Assembly (NCBI GenBank): GCA_951217055.1
Contig: OX578282.1
Span: 46,372,329 to 46,436,328, forward strand
Reading direction: 5' to 3'
Source: Gerris lacustris
Taxonomy: Eukaryota; Arthropoda; Insecta; Hemiptera; Gerridae
DNA: 64,000 nucleotides
Below are positions 35,059 to 48,135 of the stretch, piece by piece. A program made the position numbers and the translations under genes. Positions within the stretch are counted from its first letter, which is position 1; every line of letters starts with the position of its first letter. The notes under the pieces are model-generated. The model was given only the letters and a program-made list of their open reading frames with translations. It was not told the origin of the DNA and did not search any database.

Positions 35059-35800
35059 GAATGAACAGTGAAAAAATGCATAGAATAATAGAATTTTCAC
35101 ATTGTATTTTTCCTAGAGTGCTAAAAGTAAAAGGTTTAACTTTAATTTTTTTTCAACATTTTTCATAAAGTTTAAAATTTTTCAAAGAAAAATTCTTTTT
35201 TTACATGCGATAAGTACCTACTTTTATTTTTACAGGTAGTAGGTATATCATGTGTGTGTAGTTATTATCATCTGTCTTTTAAAATTAAACCTATCTTTAA
35301 TGACTAATTATAATTCATAATAATTTATGTACAATTATGTAATTAATAATTGTATTTTACGTAGTTGTGTCGTGTCAGTCCTCTTAGATCATGGATATTA
35401 TTTTAACGAATTTTAATTAAAAATTTTATATTTATTAACATAATGAATAATTATCGAGTTGTATGCATTTTTGGGTGATGATTTTTCATTTTATGATTAA
35501 TCATCATAATTTTTCATTTGTATTTCTATCATTATTTAGATCATAGTTCTGCAAGAAGTGTGAATTTTTTGAGAGATGTTAATGTTAAATTAATCTTAAT
35601 CAGTACGTTAACTCTTACTATGTCGAAGTATCCTTTAACTTGATTATAACTGTCATCCTTCATTCTATCATTACTTGATAGTCGTGGTAGTTTGTAATGC
35701 AATTTGTAAGCGATCTAATTAATAAAGAAAGCTTATTAGATCTCATTCAAAGCCTTTAAAGAATCAATCATAAGGCGATGAAAAGGCGACACAATAGGTT
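35057..35800. other. AT-rich stretch, no gene seen
   Basis: No coding frame or repeat recognised. Confidence 0.5.
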
Positions 35801-35805
35801 TTGTA

Positions 35806-36030
35806 AGATTCGCCCTCTCATTTAAAAGGAAGAGGCGAATCTTAAGCACGAGTTGAAGGACCTTACTTAGCGTGATCTGGCGACCAAAGCTACGGGACTA
35901 ACAAGGCAACTGAAATACTCGACTCCTAGCCCGGTATGCCTCCTTAATTAGCTCCTACAAGACACTCCTCTTGTCTCACGAGAGCATCCTAAAAGATTTT
36001 CGCCACTCAGCCATCTTAATACAAGATGGC
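35806..36030. repeat. GC-richer stretch bounded by two hairpins
   Basis: AAGATTCGCC(C)TCT pairs with AGAGGCGAATCTT at about 35808-35847, and GCCATCTT pairs with AAGATGGC at about 36011-36031. No open frame of useful length lies between them. It may be a decayed short element. Not recognised. Confidence 0.4.
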
Positions 36031-36582
36031 GATCGAATGGATTAAAAAGAAACACAATATCAGCTTGCCTTTGACTTAGCACCGCCACTGTTCTCCGGAT
36101 ACTTTAATTAAAAAGGTCGTTGATCTTTCTAGTCCGAAAATTCCAAATAACCTTGTATCATGTTTGGCGAAAAATAAATTAATTAATAAGTCCATTCCTG
36201 GATTATGATTGGTCGATATATCAATGCAATTGAAAATTGAAATATTATTCGACTAATTGAAACATACAGATCGGGTTGAAGTTTAATTCAGCCTCTGTTC
36301 TTGTTTTGTGACTAGACTACATTGTTCATTCAGTTATGAATTAATGTGATGGGGGATTCTTCTTTATATTCAAGTCCAATGCTAGTTAATTTGGATTGGA
36401 TTCTTTTGATTCAAGCAGTGAACTCTGAAGCCTTTGCATTTTTTATTTCGGTTCTTTATTTATATTTATAGCATTTTCCTTTCACAAAATATTTCAATTT
36501 TTTTTTAGGCTGTTATCAGTTTTAGGCTGTACAAGTAGTTTCTTTTAGTTGTATCTCATAAAATTTATTTATTTAATGCATC

Positions 36583-37890
36583 CGAGCTTACTAAAGGTAA
36601 CGGAAGCTATGTCTTCGATTTAAAAAATTCCAAGACTGAAATCCGTTCCAGACATAAAGGAACATTTTTCGTTCTTTGCCTGTCTTTCGGTCTGTAGCTT
36701 TATTATCAGCGAACCAACATCCTTGTCCGATTTCAATAAAATTTGGATGGTAGGTCAAGATTATTCCATCGTTGGTCCCTTATATGTTTTAACCTTCTGC
36801 GCCCATTTAATTATTTTTTAACATGCGTAAAATCATAAATTTATTTACACCTATATCTTAAAGTGCTCATTTGATTTTTATGAAATTTGGATGGTTTATC
36901 GAAAGTAGCCCGCAGATAGCATCAGATTAATTTAAACCGTCTAAGCTCTTTAAATTTTGTTAATTGATACTTTAATCCAAGTAAAATAGTCTGCCAATGA
37001 GTGAGGCACAGAGCTTTTTCGAGTCTAATTTCGCATACTTTAATGATTTTATGCTTTTACAACCTATTGTTGTCAAATTTATTTAATTTTCCCCCTTCTT
37101 CTTTAAATCATCCAAATTGTTTAGATTTTTTACATGAATTGAAGTATGAATTTAGCAAAATTTAAAAAGCGTACGCACGCAGTGGCGTAGCTAGACCATT
37201 GGGCCCCCCCCGCAAGACATTTTTGGGGGCCCCACGCCAAAGAAAATCGATGAGAAAAAAAAACCTCTTGCGTTCAGGATTGGGGGCCCCCTCGACGTTG
37301 GTACCATACTAGTTATTTCTGGATTTGGGGGCTCCCTGGAACTGGGGGCCCCCCGCAGTGCGGGCCCATAGTTACGCCACTGCGTACACGGTTTGAAATG
37401 TATCGACTATCGGCGGGTTACTTCGATAAACTATCCAAATTTCATAAAAATCATATGAGAAGATATTGGTGGAAATAAAATAAATGTATGTTTGTGCGCA
37501 TGTGAAAGAGAACAAGTGGGTGCAGAAGATGAAACTTATATGGGACCAAAAATGGGCTTATTATGACCTACCATCAAAATTTAATTAATATCGGACGAGT
37601 AGTTTTTAAGATATGTTTGTTTGCAAAATATGAGCAACAAGACCGACAGACAGACAAACACGGAACCAAAAATGTTCCCTGGTGTCTAAAAGTTTGTTCT
37701 TAGGAACGATCACATAACTTCTGTTACCTTCGGCAAGCTCGGAAGCAAAATCAAAACAATTTTGACAGATTTCAAAAACAGGGGGAATGTTAAAGAAATT
37801 TGACAATAATAAAAGCATAAAATCATTGAAGTATACTAAATAGTTCGTGAGGAAGCTATGTGCCACACTAATTGGCAAACTCTTATTTAC
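36583..37890. mobile_element. Nested inverted-repeat structure (foldback-like)
   Basis: The left arm (about 36583-36980) is an imperfect reverse complement of 37390-37746. Both end in the family D hairpin sequence (GCTTCCGTTACC...AAGCTCGG.AGC, outermost at left) and carry the 'AAATTTGGATGGTAGGTCA' and 'TTGGTCCCTTATA' passages. A family E module at 36981-37135 is likewise mirrored at 37747-37890. The order is A', E, MITE, A, E', where primes mean reverse complement. No coding frame. Confidence 0.6.
37180..37382. mobile_element. 203-bp MITE with CAGTGGCGTAGCTA ends
   Basis: CAGTGGCGTAGCTA at the left is matched by TAGTTACGCCACTG at the right (one mismatch in 14). The interior is built of GGGGGCCCC blocks. 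The flanks CGTACGCACG (left) and CGTACACG (right) resemble an 8-bp target duplication with a two-base insertion, which would suit a hAT-type element. That class is a tentative inference. Confidence 0.65.
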
Positions 37891-39881
37891 TTAACTACTT
37901 AAATTTTTTTAAATAATTAAAAATTTAGTCAATACATTTTTTTTTTTATATATACAAACTGTGATTATATATACCTTTAAGTCGATATACTTATTTTACA
38001 CTTCTATTCACCGTGAAAATGAAATTATATTTAAAAGGTTTAGTTAAAAATATTTGTCAAAAATGATTTGTCTTATTAATTAGCTAGATTTTCCACCGTC
38101 AACTTAGTAATTGTGAACTTAGTAATTTGTTATTAATTAACTAATTGTTGTAATATTTGATCTATTTTCCAGGAAAGGGCAGTTCCGGTTTGGAGAAATC
38201 AGCTGAAACTTCGGTCTTAAAGATGATCCTCAGGGTAAAATCTTCACTCCATCCATATCTTGCTCAATGAAGAGACCAAGGAGTCAGCCACATTGCCCCA
38301 CTTTTTTTTATCTCAATATAAGGTAATTTTTAAATTTGCTTTTTTAATCGCTAATTACTTTTATTGACGCATTAACTCTTCGGCGATGGCAATAAGTCCA
38401 GGAAAAAATATTATAAAATTAAATATTAGGAGAAATATGAAAAAAAAGGGGAAATTACTATTATCTACTCGTAATTAGTTGGTACATTTAAAATGAAACA
38501 GTGGAGTCTAATAATTTTCATAATTAAAAAAGCCTAAGTAGAAATGTTTGCCTGTCGTGGTGAAATTGGCTTTATCAACAAGAACAAAATGATACTTGCG
38601 TCGCAACAATTCAAAAGAATTGTTTTTAAAAAATGTCTGTCTGTGTTATGTCATTCATCTGTAATCTGCGTAGAAATACATAGAGCCAAAACTACTAGAC
38701 CGATTGCATAGATGTTAAGAAAATTCATACTCCGAGGTGGACTCGAGGAATTTTTAAATTAACAGGTGCAAGAATTTTAACAATCAAGGTTTATTAAAGA
38801 AAATAATGGCATACTTAAGTTATCTTACATCTTATAATAAATTGAGTTAAAAATTAAATAAAAAGAAAAATTCAATTGTATCTGTAAATAACAAACTGTC
38901 TAAAGAAAATAAACCGCCTTACTTAAAATTTCATATCATTATAAAAGAACTTTTTAGTAAAGGAGAAGGCGAAATCATTAGGTTAATATTTTTTATTCCT
39001 TCTTTTTTATTAAATTTCCTTTTTTATTCATGAAGTTCCTTCCTTTTTTCACTCTGAATTATTCTCGAAAGAGAAATTTCCTCTTGAATGCTTCTATTTT
39101 CTGATATTAATGATTTCCCTTGGTGGATCATTACAAAACACGATTGATTCCGGACCATTGAAAAGTTAGGAAATTCCAAATAAGAAAGACCCCCTAGAGA
39201 AAAGTAAAAAAAAAATATATATAATCGAGAGAATTCATTATTTCATATATATTGACAACATTCTTAGGCTTTTATAGGATGTAAAAATAAGTCTCATGTG
39301 CATGTGCAGCATATTCGTATGCTAATATTAAGTCTTATTTTTTAAGCATTGAACCCAAATTATTGTTGATGCTTAGACTTTTAGTTCTAAGAGATTTTTT
39401 AAGATATTATTTTTTAAATTGTATACAGATATAAAGGTAACAAATAACAACCTACTGCAATGCGTTAAAGATCGCGTCCATACATGAGAAGTCGTGAAGT
39501 CTTCATTTTACACTTTTACTTCGTGATAACTGGAAGCAACCAGCAACCTTAAGTTAAAGACGGAACGAATTTGATAATTGCTCACATTCTTCTGTACAAC
39601 TTTTACCAAACAAATAGACCAGAAGTATATGAGTGAACTCAAGGACACTGGGAACTAAATACGTCGCTGTTAATGATCCTGTTATTTACCTGCACCAAAA
39701 CCTCACACAATGAAAAAAACAACAGAGACAATCTGATCTGCAATCGGATTAACCCTGAACCTTTTTGATCAGTGCCGATTATAAGGTACATGGAGTCTCC
39801 GTGTAATCAAACCCGTCCAGTTCTTATGATATTAATGATTATTTATTAATGATATCAATGCTTAATTCCTCTTTCATTTTT
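37891..39881. other. AT-rich stretch, no gene seen
   Basis: No supported gene. A decayed family A-like passage (AAAATGTCTGTCTGTG...ACTACTAGACCGATTG) lies around 38630-38730. Confidence 0.45.
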
Positions 39882-40441
39882 AGGGTCCGTAGGCAAAACC
39901 AAGGACCCTTATATTTTCCTGCGTGTGTCGGTCCGTCCGTCCTCTCGCGTGCTCTCACAGCTACACTTTTCGTCCGATCACTTTGAAATTTGGCATGTAT
40001 GTGTCTTGTAGCTACCCACATATTTTAAAAATATAGCGATTAAAAAAAAAATTAGGGTAAAAAAACTTAAGGGTTAAAATTTTTTATATTTTTTCGACAC
40101 CGTGAGGGGTATCATATGAAAGGGTACGTCTAGCTGAAAAAATTCCTGATCATTCTTCGACCAAAAGTAAAGATACCACTTTTTGGAAATTTCGAAAAAA
40201 ATATTATGTTATTTTTTATTGACAAAATACGTTTTTATATAATTATGGTCTTTTCGATGTATTTATATGGTTGTAGTCCGGTTCAGTGGCAAAAAAATAC
40301 TTTATCAGAGTGTGTTTTGAGAATATCAGACCCTTAGAATAGTTCAAAGATAGCTTTTTAGCATTTTAAAAAAACACTGTTATTATGGCCTATACAGACC
40401 CTCGCTGTGTGCTGACTAGCACACACTTGACCTGTTTATTT
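39882..40441 (+). mobile_element. Repeat family B, copy 4, internally deleted
   Basis: 5' hairpin (AGGGTCC at 39882), GTCGGTCCGTCCGTCC array, TTTGAAATTTGGCATGTATG, TGGTTGTAGTCCGG and terminal hairpin GTGTGCTGACTAGCACAC. The central 120-bp segment with the poly-C run, present in copies 1 and 2, is missing. Confidence 0.85.
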
Positions 40442-41116
40442 AAAGCATATATCTGCTATTATAAAATTAAATATTGTCATAGTAAAAATTTACAATATAC
40501 GATTTCACGGGTATAGTAATTATTTTTAAATTCTTATGTAAGTTAATCCCTTCATATTATAATTTCTCTCTTATTTCAGTCTTTAGAGATAGTTATTAAT
40601 TAAGTTTTTTTTTCTTTTAAATTTTAACTCAATTTACAGTTTTTAAATGTTTAATTTCATAACATCCCACAAAATGTTGTAAGTATAAATTTGGTTGAGT
40701 AATTATAAAAAATTAGTGTTTAAAAAAATAAAAAAAAGTTTAAATTATGAGATGGAGAAAATATCTTGAGTAAAACTGTGCCTTCGCAGTGGGAATAAGT
40801 AATTCTGCAGAGAATTTATAATTTTTAAAGAATGCATATTTTTTAATATCCTGAATACAGACTCATTCTAAGAAAAGCTCTTCACTTAATTAGATATACG
40901 AATTAAATATATATATTTTCACTTTTAAACAATGTGTATGTATACTAAAATATATATCTTTTTTTTAAATATCCCCCTACTAAAGTTATTAAATAACTTT
41001 TATATTTTAAATAGGGAATTTTGACTGAGATATGAAAGACATCCATAAAATTAGTTTAATTATTTTTTAAATACATATTTTTATCACTCATTTTAGCAAT
41101 GAACTGATAACTTTTT

Positions 41117-41340
41117 AGGGTTTCGTTGGTAAAACCAAAAAAAGAAACCCTTAAGTTTCTTTCATGTGTCTGTCTGTCTGTCACTCACTATTTTTTAAAT
41201 TTTGAGTGGGTATCAAATTAAAGGTATTGAAGAGTAGATTACAAAAATATACAACACTTGTGGAAAGCGTTTAATTTTCCATGCTATTTTGTCAAAAAAC
41301 ATCAAAATTTTGCGTGCCCCCCCCCCCCCCCCCCCCCTAA
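41117..41340 (+). repeat. Repeat family C, copy 1
   Basis: The 5' hairpin AGGGTTTC (41117-41124) pairs with GAAACCCT (41144-41151). Then come a GTCTGTCTGTCTGTC array, GTGGAAAGCGTTTAATTTTC, GTCAAAAAACATCAAAATTT and a run of 21 C (41317-41337). The opening is laid out like family B, with a different body. Confidence 0.65.
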
Positions 41341-42095
41341 AACTATAATTAAATAAGTTTAGAGGTTTGCCTTATATAAATATAGCTCTACTTATTTAAG
41401 TTCTTAATATATATACAATAGACATATAAATGTATAAAAAACTGTGTACTTATGAAGCAGTCTCTATGCTCTCATAGACCTTATTTCTTAATATAAAACC
41501 TACATTTTTACTCTACTTATATTTATAAACACTGCCTTATTTTCATATTATAACAATGAAATATTTCTGACATTAATAATTAAACAAATATTTTTAGAGA
41601 AATACAATAATCTCAAGGGTTAAGTAGACTAAAGTAGGGCCAAGGGTATCTAAAATAGTTACTGTCTAGAATAAAGGATTCAGGAGTAGGTAGATAGCAC
41701 TAAAGAGGGTTCTGCAACCCTTTTATTTCAAGAAGGGTCCTGTAAGAAAATCTGGGGCCTAACAGACTCAAAATCCTATGACCTATCAAATGCTCTTCTT
41801 TCTCTCCAGGAATTTGTTTACAAACACTGTAACTTTTAAACTTTTTATACAAAAGTATAAAATATACAAATTTATATTATTTCATATTACATGTATTTGT
41901 AGAGGGTGGATTAAGTTTAAAGAATTAAGAATCATATTCGGAGTACAGACGAAAGTAAATATGATCGTATAAGCCAAGGACTGCAAACAATTGTTTTTAA
42001 GGTTTACATTGCTATTATATCAGAAACTAGATTTGTGAGTTAACATGTAAAAGTGGCATGTAATGCCAATCAAACTGGTATTTAAATATATATAT
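41341..42095. other. AT-rich stretch, no gene seen
   Basis: One 64-codon open frame at 41778 without recognisable features. Confidence 0.5.
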
Positions 42096-42540
42096 ACAGG
42101 GTGTTCATTAAAGTTGGTCACAAACTTCGAGGGCTGATAGTACCCATCAAAACAAACAAAAAGTGTCTAATAAAGATATGCCGAAAAATCCTTCAGTTAG
42201 CCGCTAGCCGCCAATTTGTATTTTTATAAAAAAAATTAATATCTCAAAAACTACTTTAGCTACAATAACCAAACTTTGCACGTACGTTTATAATAAAACT
42301 ACAAAAACTTAAAAAAAAAATTGTTTGATTTGCATCAATAGTTAAAATGGCGCACATTTCAAAGCCAAATAACTAAACAACTATGAATTTTACAAAACAT
42401 TTTCACGACACAAAAAAGATAGTGAATGTTATTACAAATCCAAAGATATTTCATTCAACCAAATCGGTTAACAAATAAACGAAAAAATGCATTTTTTCGG
42501 TTAGCCCGCAGAAGCCAACTATGGAAAATGTACTGAAAAA
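42096..42540. repeat. Interspersed repeat beginning TACAGGGTGTTCATTAAA
   Basis: The opening and the ATCTCAAAAACTACTTTAGC and CAAACTTTGCACGTACG passages are of a kind common in arthropod genomes (general knowledge, class uncertain). No coding frame. Confidence 0.4.
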
Positions 42541-43315
42541 GAATGCATTACAACCGAAAAAATGATAATCTTTTAAAAATTATTGATTTCTTTGCAACCA
42601 CTTCATTTTTAATACAGTCATATTTATTATACATAAACTTTATTCTCTCTTAAAATTTGATTATTCTTAGAGATAAAGTTACAAAAAAATATTTATCTTT
42701 TATTTTTTAAAATGAATAGTTGAATTCTTTGAAATACATAATATGCATTTCTATATAACTGGACCGTTAAAAAGAAAGATGAATGAAAGTTGAAATATTT
42801 AATAATATAAGATTAAGGAATATTTGTTACATTGTATCGAGTCCAAAATGCTTTTATTTGTTTTTCTGAAAAAAATGTGGCTACATTTAAAGTGGGGATA
42901 GAAATTCTATAGATATTTTGTTAATTTGATTTCCTCACATATTTTTTGGGAATAAAAAATAAATAAATGTGATAAAATAATGTTACATTGGTGTAAGATA
43001 TTTTATTATTAAAAATACAAAAAAATCATTTTTTAAAATTTTTTTTTTTTATTTATATTTATTTTGGATTACTTAGGATTTTATTTATTTCCATTGGATA
43101 TTTCTTATCACAGATCTAAAACACTTTGTACGGAATTTTTTATAAATACTTAACACTAAGACATACTAATTAGTAAGACTAAATTTAAATCCAATAATAT
43201 CTTATCTAGGTAGTTTAATAAATTTATTTTTCAAACAAATAGTGTTCAACAGGTGGTTGTTTATTTTTGTGCTTTTTCGTTTTATCAGCTAAATAAGTTT
43301 TATTTTAATTAATAT
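42541..43315. other. AT-rich stretch, no gene seen
   Basis: No coding frame or repeat recognised. Confidence 0.5.
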
Positions 43316-43317
43316 CA

Positions 43318-43692
43318 TGGAAAATAGATTTTTCCCGGGAAAATGACTTATAAGGTTAGATTCGTATTTAAATGGACTGTATATTAGAATTTTATAATCA
43401 AAATTGTCGGGAATGCTTTCGAGAAAATGTTTATTCAGAGTTTTTGGGGAGTAGCGCTCCCAAATTTGAAGTTTAAATTCATTCCACAGGATATGCTTTT
43501 TCTGCAGAAGTATGCCATATTTAATCGAAATTTGGCTTGCAGTTTAGTCTCCACGCGTCTGCATAGACTACAGACAAATTTTAAAAATCACTTTTTTTAA
43601 CTCAAGGGACCCCAAAACGTCTACCAAAATCGAATTTTCGCGCTATAACAATTCTTTCTCTTAATTCATACCTACTATGTATTTGAGAAAGT
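43318..43692 (-). repeat. Repeat family A fragment, diverged
   Basis: Plus strand reads TAGATTTTTCCCGGGAAAAT, GGACTGTATATTAGAATTTT, GAGTTTTTGGGGAGTAGCGC, then CGAATTTTCGCGC and ACTTTCTC...GAGAAAGT-like bases at the element's 5' end. The 3' portion with the tRNA-like segment and terminal hairpin is absent. Confidence 0.7.
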
Positions 43693-44658
43693 AAAAATGA
43701 ATACAAAAAATTCAATATTAATAATTAAAAAAATAAAAATAAAAATAAAAAATAAAAAATCACTTTCTCAAATCATTTCGCTTATGTATACTCTAATTCA
43801 GTATTATATAAATTCCTAATTTTATTAAAAAAAATAATTGGAGGTTTAGAATAATAACTTTTTCATTTGAATTAAAGTTCGAGGATTCTGATATTACTGA
43901 ATAACCGGCATTTGGCCATTAATAGTTGTCTAAAAGGATTTCTCGGGGGGTATTATATCAAAGTTTAACTGTTACAACATTGTTATAAAAATTAGATTAT
44001 TAATAATGTTAAAATAATGCAATAAAAGGTTGTTGGTATTTAGTTTGGAAAGAAAGTTAATTCCAATGAAGATTGACTCATATTTTAAGCTCCTTTGTTA
44101 ATATTCTAATTCTATTATTTGTAGAATCTCTGACATTTTAATACCTAATACGCAATAAAGACACAGAACTTTCACAGAAACCTTCGAGCATTTTGGTTTG
44201 CTTAACTCTCTCTTCAATTTGCAAAACCATTAAAGCAAATCGGACGGTATTGTCCAACGAGGCCTTTTAAAAGATTGTTCTAGGTATATCTTTTTAACCC
44301 TTTATTATAATGACAAACGCTCTTAAACTATTTTTGTCGTCCAAACTCAATAGGGCCTCTAGCTCAAACCATTCTCAGGATAATAATTTTTAAGATTTTG
44401 GAGGAAGGGAGGAGGGAGGGACATCTATTTAATACAAAATATGAGGTGTATGAAATAACTCCATAAAAAAAAGAATTTTATAGAGAATTATTGTTTCGTT
44501 CATTATTTTTTGAGCCATGATTTTTGGGGCTTCTCTGTATATTTCCTGTGTTTGGGTATTATACATAATATAACAGCAAAGTTTCAAATTTTAGTCTGGG
44601 GTTCTTTCAGAGATCAGGTGCAACGACAGTCAGAAAAGCTCAATTATAAGAAATTATA

Positions 44659-44687
44659 AGGGTCCCTCGGTTTATCCTAAGGACCCT
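44659..44687 (-). repeat. Isolated family B/C-type 5' hairpin
   Basis: AGGGTCC (44659-44665) and GGACCCT (44681-44687) enclose CTCGGTTTATCCTAA. Read on the minus strand it has the same design as the B and C starts, but the sequence beyond it is unrelated to them. Confidence 0.5.
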
Positions 44688-44845
44688 AAAACTAGTTGCT
44701 AAAAAAAAATACAAAAAGCGAAGATATATAACTAACTAGAATTTAAACCCTAAAAAAAATAAAATAGGGGTAGAGAGAAAAATAAAGCATGGACTCTGTG
44801 GCTACCTCATATAAAAGACAGACATGAAAAAAAAATTACCTGGAT

Positions 44846-45160
44846 TTACCAACATAAAAAAGACAGTAAGTTTGTGGACAAATTCAACAAGGGAGATAGT
44901 AACAGTGACATTGCGAGCAAGTAGACGCGAAATACAATAGCCAATGATGATAATATGAGGGTGAGAGTGACAGGATGGAAGATATTATTAGCACCTGGGA
45001 ATTCTTTGTCGTGTGATGGAATAACGAGGAGGGTGTGATGTGACAATGTGGTTAAGGTACCAACTAAGTGGCTACGTGTTTTATCACTAGCAGTGAGGGG
45101 GCCTGCCCGAACAATATACCCATCTGAATTATGGGAAACCACCATAGCACTAATAATCAT
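44846..45160 (-). CDS. Uncharacterised 104-codon open frame, doubtful
   Basis: The frame starts MIISAMVVSHNSDGYIVRAG and ends with a leucine/serine-rich hydrophobic stretch (about residues 65-100) that could resemble one or two membrane segments. Composition is noticeably less AT-rich than the flanks. I do not recognise a family. No Kozak-like context or convincing acceptor site precedes it. A weak donor-like GTAAAT overlaps its stop. It may be part of the unrecognised element whose hairpin end lies at 44659. Confidence 0.2.
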   Translation of the reverse strand: MIISAMVVSHNSDGYIVRAGPLTASDKTRSHLVGTLTTLSHHTLLVIPSHDKEFPGANNIFHPVTLTLILSSLAIVFRVYLLAMSLLLSPLLNLSTNLLSFLCW

Positions 45161-45648
45161 CCAAGATGCTTCCAGTTATTTTTTTTAATTATGAAAAATA
45201 ATTGTCAATTTTAATTTGTTTAATGGTATTTTGGTTATTTGGTAATGGAGAAGAGCTACAGATGAGAAAAATAGCAATAATAGTGCAGAAATGTTCATAA
45301 GTAATCATTGGGTTTTAGAATTTGTGGTTGACAATTTTAAGTGTAGTTATGGCTACATTTCCTTACAAAAAACTGAAATATCAACTATTATTCCTTTTTA
45401 TTAAAGTTAAATTGCTTTAAAAAATTTTTTTATTCGTAATTAAAAAAAAGGATTACCCCTTTTTGCAAAGAAGTGATAAAATTTAAATTAAATTAAATTA
45501 AATTAAAAAACTAAGTAGATCAAAAATTTGCTTCTTTCAGAATATCTTATTAAGTAAAAATAAAGTATAGAAGTACAAATAAAGTATAAAAGTAATAATG
45601 CGGCAAAATAATAATTATAGTTAATAATTTAGGAACCACTGGAAAGTG

Positions 45649-45750
45649 GTAAACCCATCAAAATCTCAAAATCAAATTTTCGCGCCATCACAATAGGTAT
45701 ACTTTCTCTTTATATGGGAAAGTAATAAAAAATATCCTACCAAGTCACCT
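45649..45750 (+). repeat. Left arm of a perfect 102-bp inverted repeat
   Basis: Read base by base, 45649-45750 is identical to the reverse complement of 46492-46593. The arm contains a family A 5' end (the ATCTCAAAAT...TTTTCGCGCCATCAC passage and the ACTTTCTC hairpin) plus 30 bp of non-family flank (ending CAAGTCACCT). Confidence 0.95.
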
Positions 45751-45942
45751 ATCTAAACATCTCTAAACATGAAATTTCGTAGGTAAGTTCCTAAGACTAG
45801 ATTTGCTATGATATCATATTTTTAATTTAATTAGTGATTTTTAAACTCACATAGTAAAAACAAATGTTTTTTTGCGGCAGTTTATATTTAAAAAGATAGA
45901 TTAAATAAAGCACACACCATAGGGAAGCATGGTAATACAGCT

Positions 45943-46380
<438 letters not shown>

Positions 46381-46491
46381 GTTTCCAACAAATAAATAAA
46401 CAACGGGGAGATATAAGAATATTGAAATGATATATTCTAACATAATTATCGTTAGATAATGTTTTCTGTTTTGTCAGTAAGTAAATTAATA

Positions 46492-46593
46492 AGGTGACTT
46501 GGTAGGATATTTTTTATTACTTTCCCATATAAAGAGAAAGTATACCTATTGTGATGGCGCGAAAATTTGATTTTGAGATTTTGATGGGTTTAC
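46492..46593 (-). repeat. Right arm of the perfect 102-bp inverted repeat
   Basis: Reverse complement of 45649-45750 without a mismatch. Family A sequence continues beyond the arm on this side to about 46680 (GACCTGAAAAG complement, GTCTGTCTGTCG array), whereas the left arm's outer flank differs. Confidence 0.95.
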
Positions 46594-46683
46594 ACCTTTT
46601 CAGGTCCCCTGAGTACAAAAAAGTGGTTTTTAAAAAAGTCTGTCTGTCGTCTGTGCAGACGCCTGGACGTCGGAGCAGACACC

Positions 46684-46890
46684 TGAACACTTGTGGATAG
46701 TGTTTAATTTTCCGCGCCATTTTGTCAAAAAACATCAAAATTTTGCGTGTCCCCCCCCCCCCCCTAAAACTATATTTCCGCTGTTACTAAAAATATAAAA
46801 AAACATGAAAAAGGTATTGAAGAGTAGACTTGTGGAAAGCGTTTACTTTTTCACGCCATTTTGTCGAAAACCATAAAAATCTTGCCCCTC
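46684..46890 (+). repeat. Repeat family C fragments
   Basis: ACTTGTGGATAGTGTTTAAT, GTCAAAAAACATCAAAATTT and a poly-C run match 41260-41337. A second partial copy (GTATTGAAGAGTAGAC, GTGGAAAGCGTTTACTTTTT) follows at 46811-46890. Confidence 0.6.
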
Positions 46891-48130
46891 CTTACTAATT
46901 TTATGTTTACAACACCAACGAATCCCTTTTTACGTGAGACTTTACGCACTACCAATTTATTTATTATTGTATACGTTAGGGGTTGTTGCGTCCGATAGGC
47001 TTTAGGCATTCTCCCTTAAACACCAATATCAATTAATCAAATTTGATGTGTGCGATAGGAATTTATGTTAAAGTTGAAACTTTTAGTTTCCATTTATTTT
47101 TAGCTCGGTTTTATTATCTTAATAGAAGCTTTGTTTGTTAGACAGTGTTTTCCATTCATGTTAGATACATGTTTTTATTTTTATACTATATTATTTATAG
47201 CCTGATATCTCTCCGTTTTCTTCTTGCGTCTTATCACCTCTCCCAGTTCTTTTACCTAAACTTTGTGATGTATATATTTTTTAAGATGGTTCCCATTCTG
47301 CAGCTTTCTTTTCCCTTGACTTGTTTTTATATTTTGAGTATTTATTCTTTATCTTTATGCACAATTACTGTAGAAACTATATGTACATATACCAAAAAGG
47401 CTATTTATAAGGTTTTATTGGTATTTAATATGGATTAAATTTAAAATACATTTTTGTAAATAAATATCGCCGAAACTTTTTTTGAGATTTTTTTCTTTTA
47501 ACGTCTATATTTCTAATATTACTTAAAACTAAATAATACATTAAACATTATTTTTATTTTATATTATATTTGTTCTTATTTCTGTTTCATAGGGAAACTG
47601 TGCTGTCGATAAGAGGATGCGAAACGCACACTCCCCCGCCTTGCTATGAATTGAATACTTTGCCTACGTGAAATACTCACATTAGAGGAAAGCATCATAA
47701 AAGTAATTTATTATTATTTTTATTAGTGAATTGATTAAAAGGGAAGGTTTAGTATCCTATACTAGGTTAAAAGAATGATAAAGGCCACGTGGATCCTTGT
47801 AATTATAATTACTATTAGGGTTATGTCTCTATTGTCCTGTTTGTTTTTAATATCGTTCCGGGGGAAAGGTTCTTAAGGTTCACCACCTGTCAAGTCTTAC
47901 CATAAAAGTGTTATGGTTGAGTTGGCTACCCTAATCCACTTGTATTATGCTTTTCTACTGTTGTTTTTTCCATACGAATTTGTGGCCAACTTATTAATTT
48001 ATTTTACTGTCAAACCTCAACAAGTAGGAGAACATTTAGTGAGGACACCTCTATTACTAGGATGCAATGTATAGTCCGTGTGAAACACCTATACTATAGT
48101 AATTACCTTGGGAATAGTATGTTTTTTTGA
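46891..48130. other. AT-rich stretch, no gene seen
   Basis: A 97-codon plus-strand frame at 47145 is hydrophobic and AT-driven, without a recognisable domain. The sequence ending at 48135 is the left flank of the LTR retrotransposon. Confidence 0.5.
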
Positions 48131-48135
48131 AAGGC

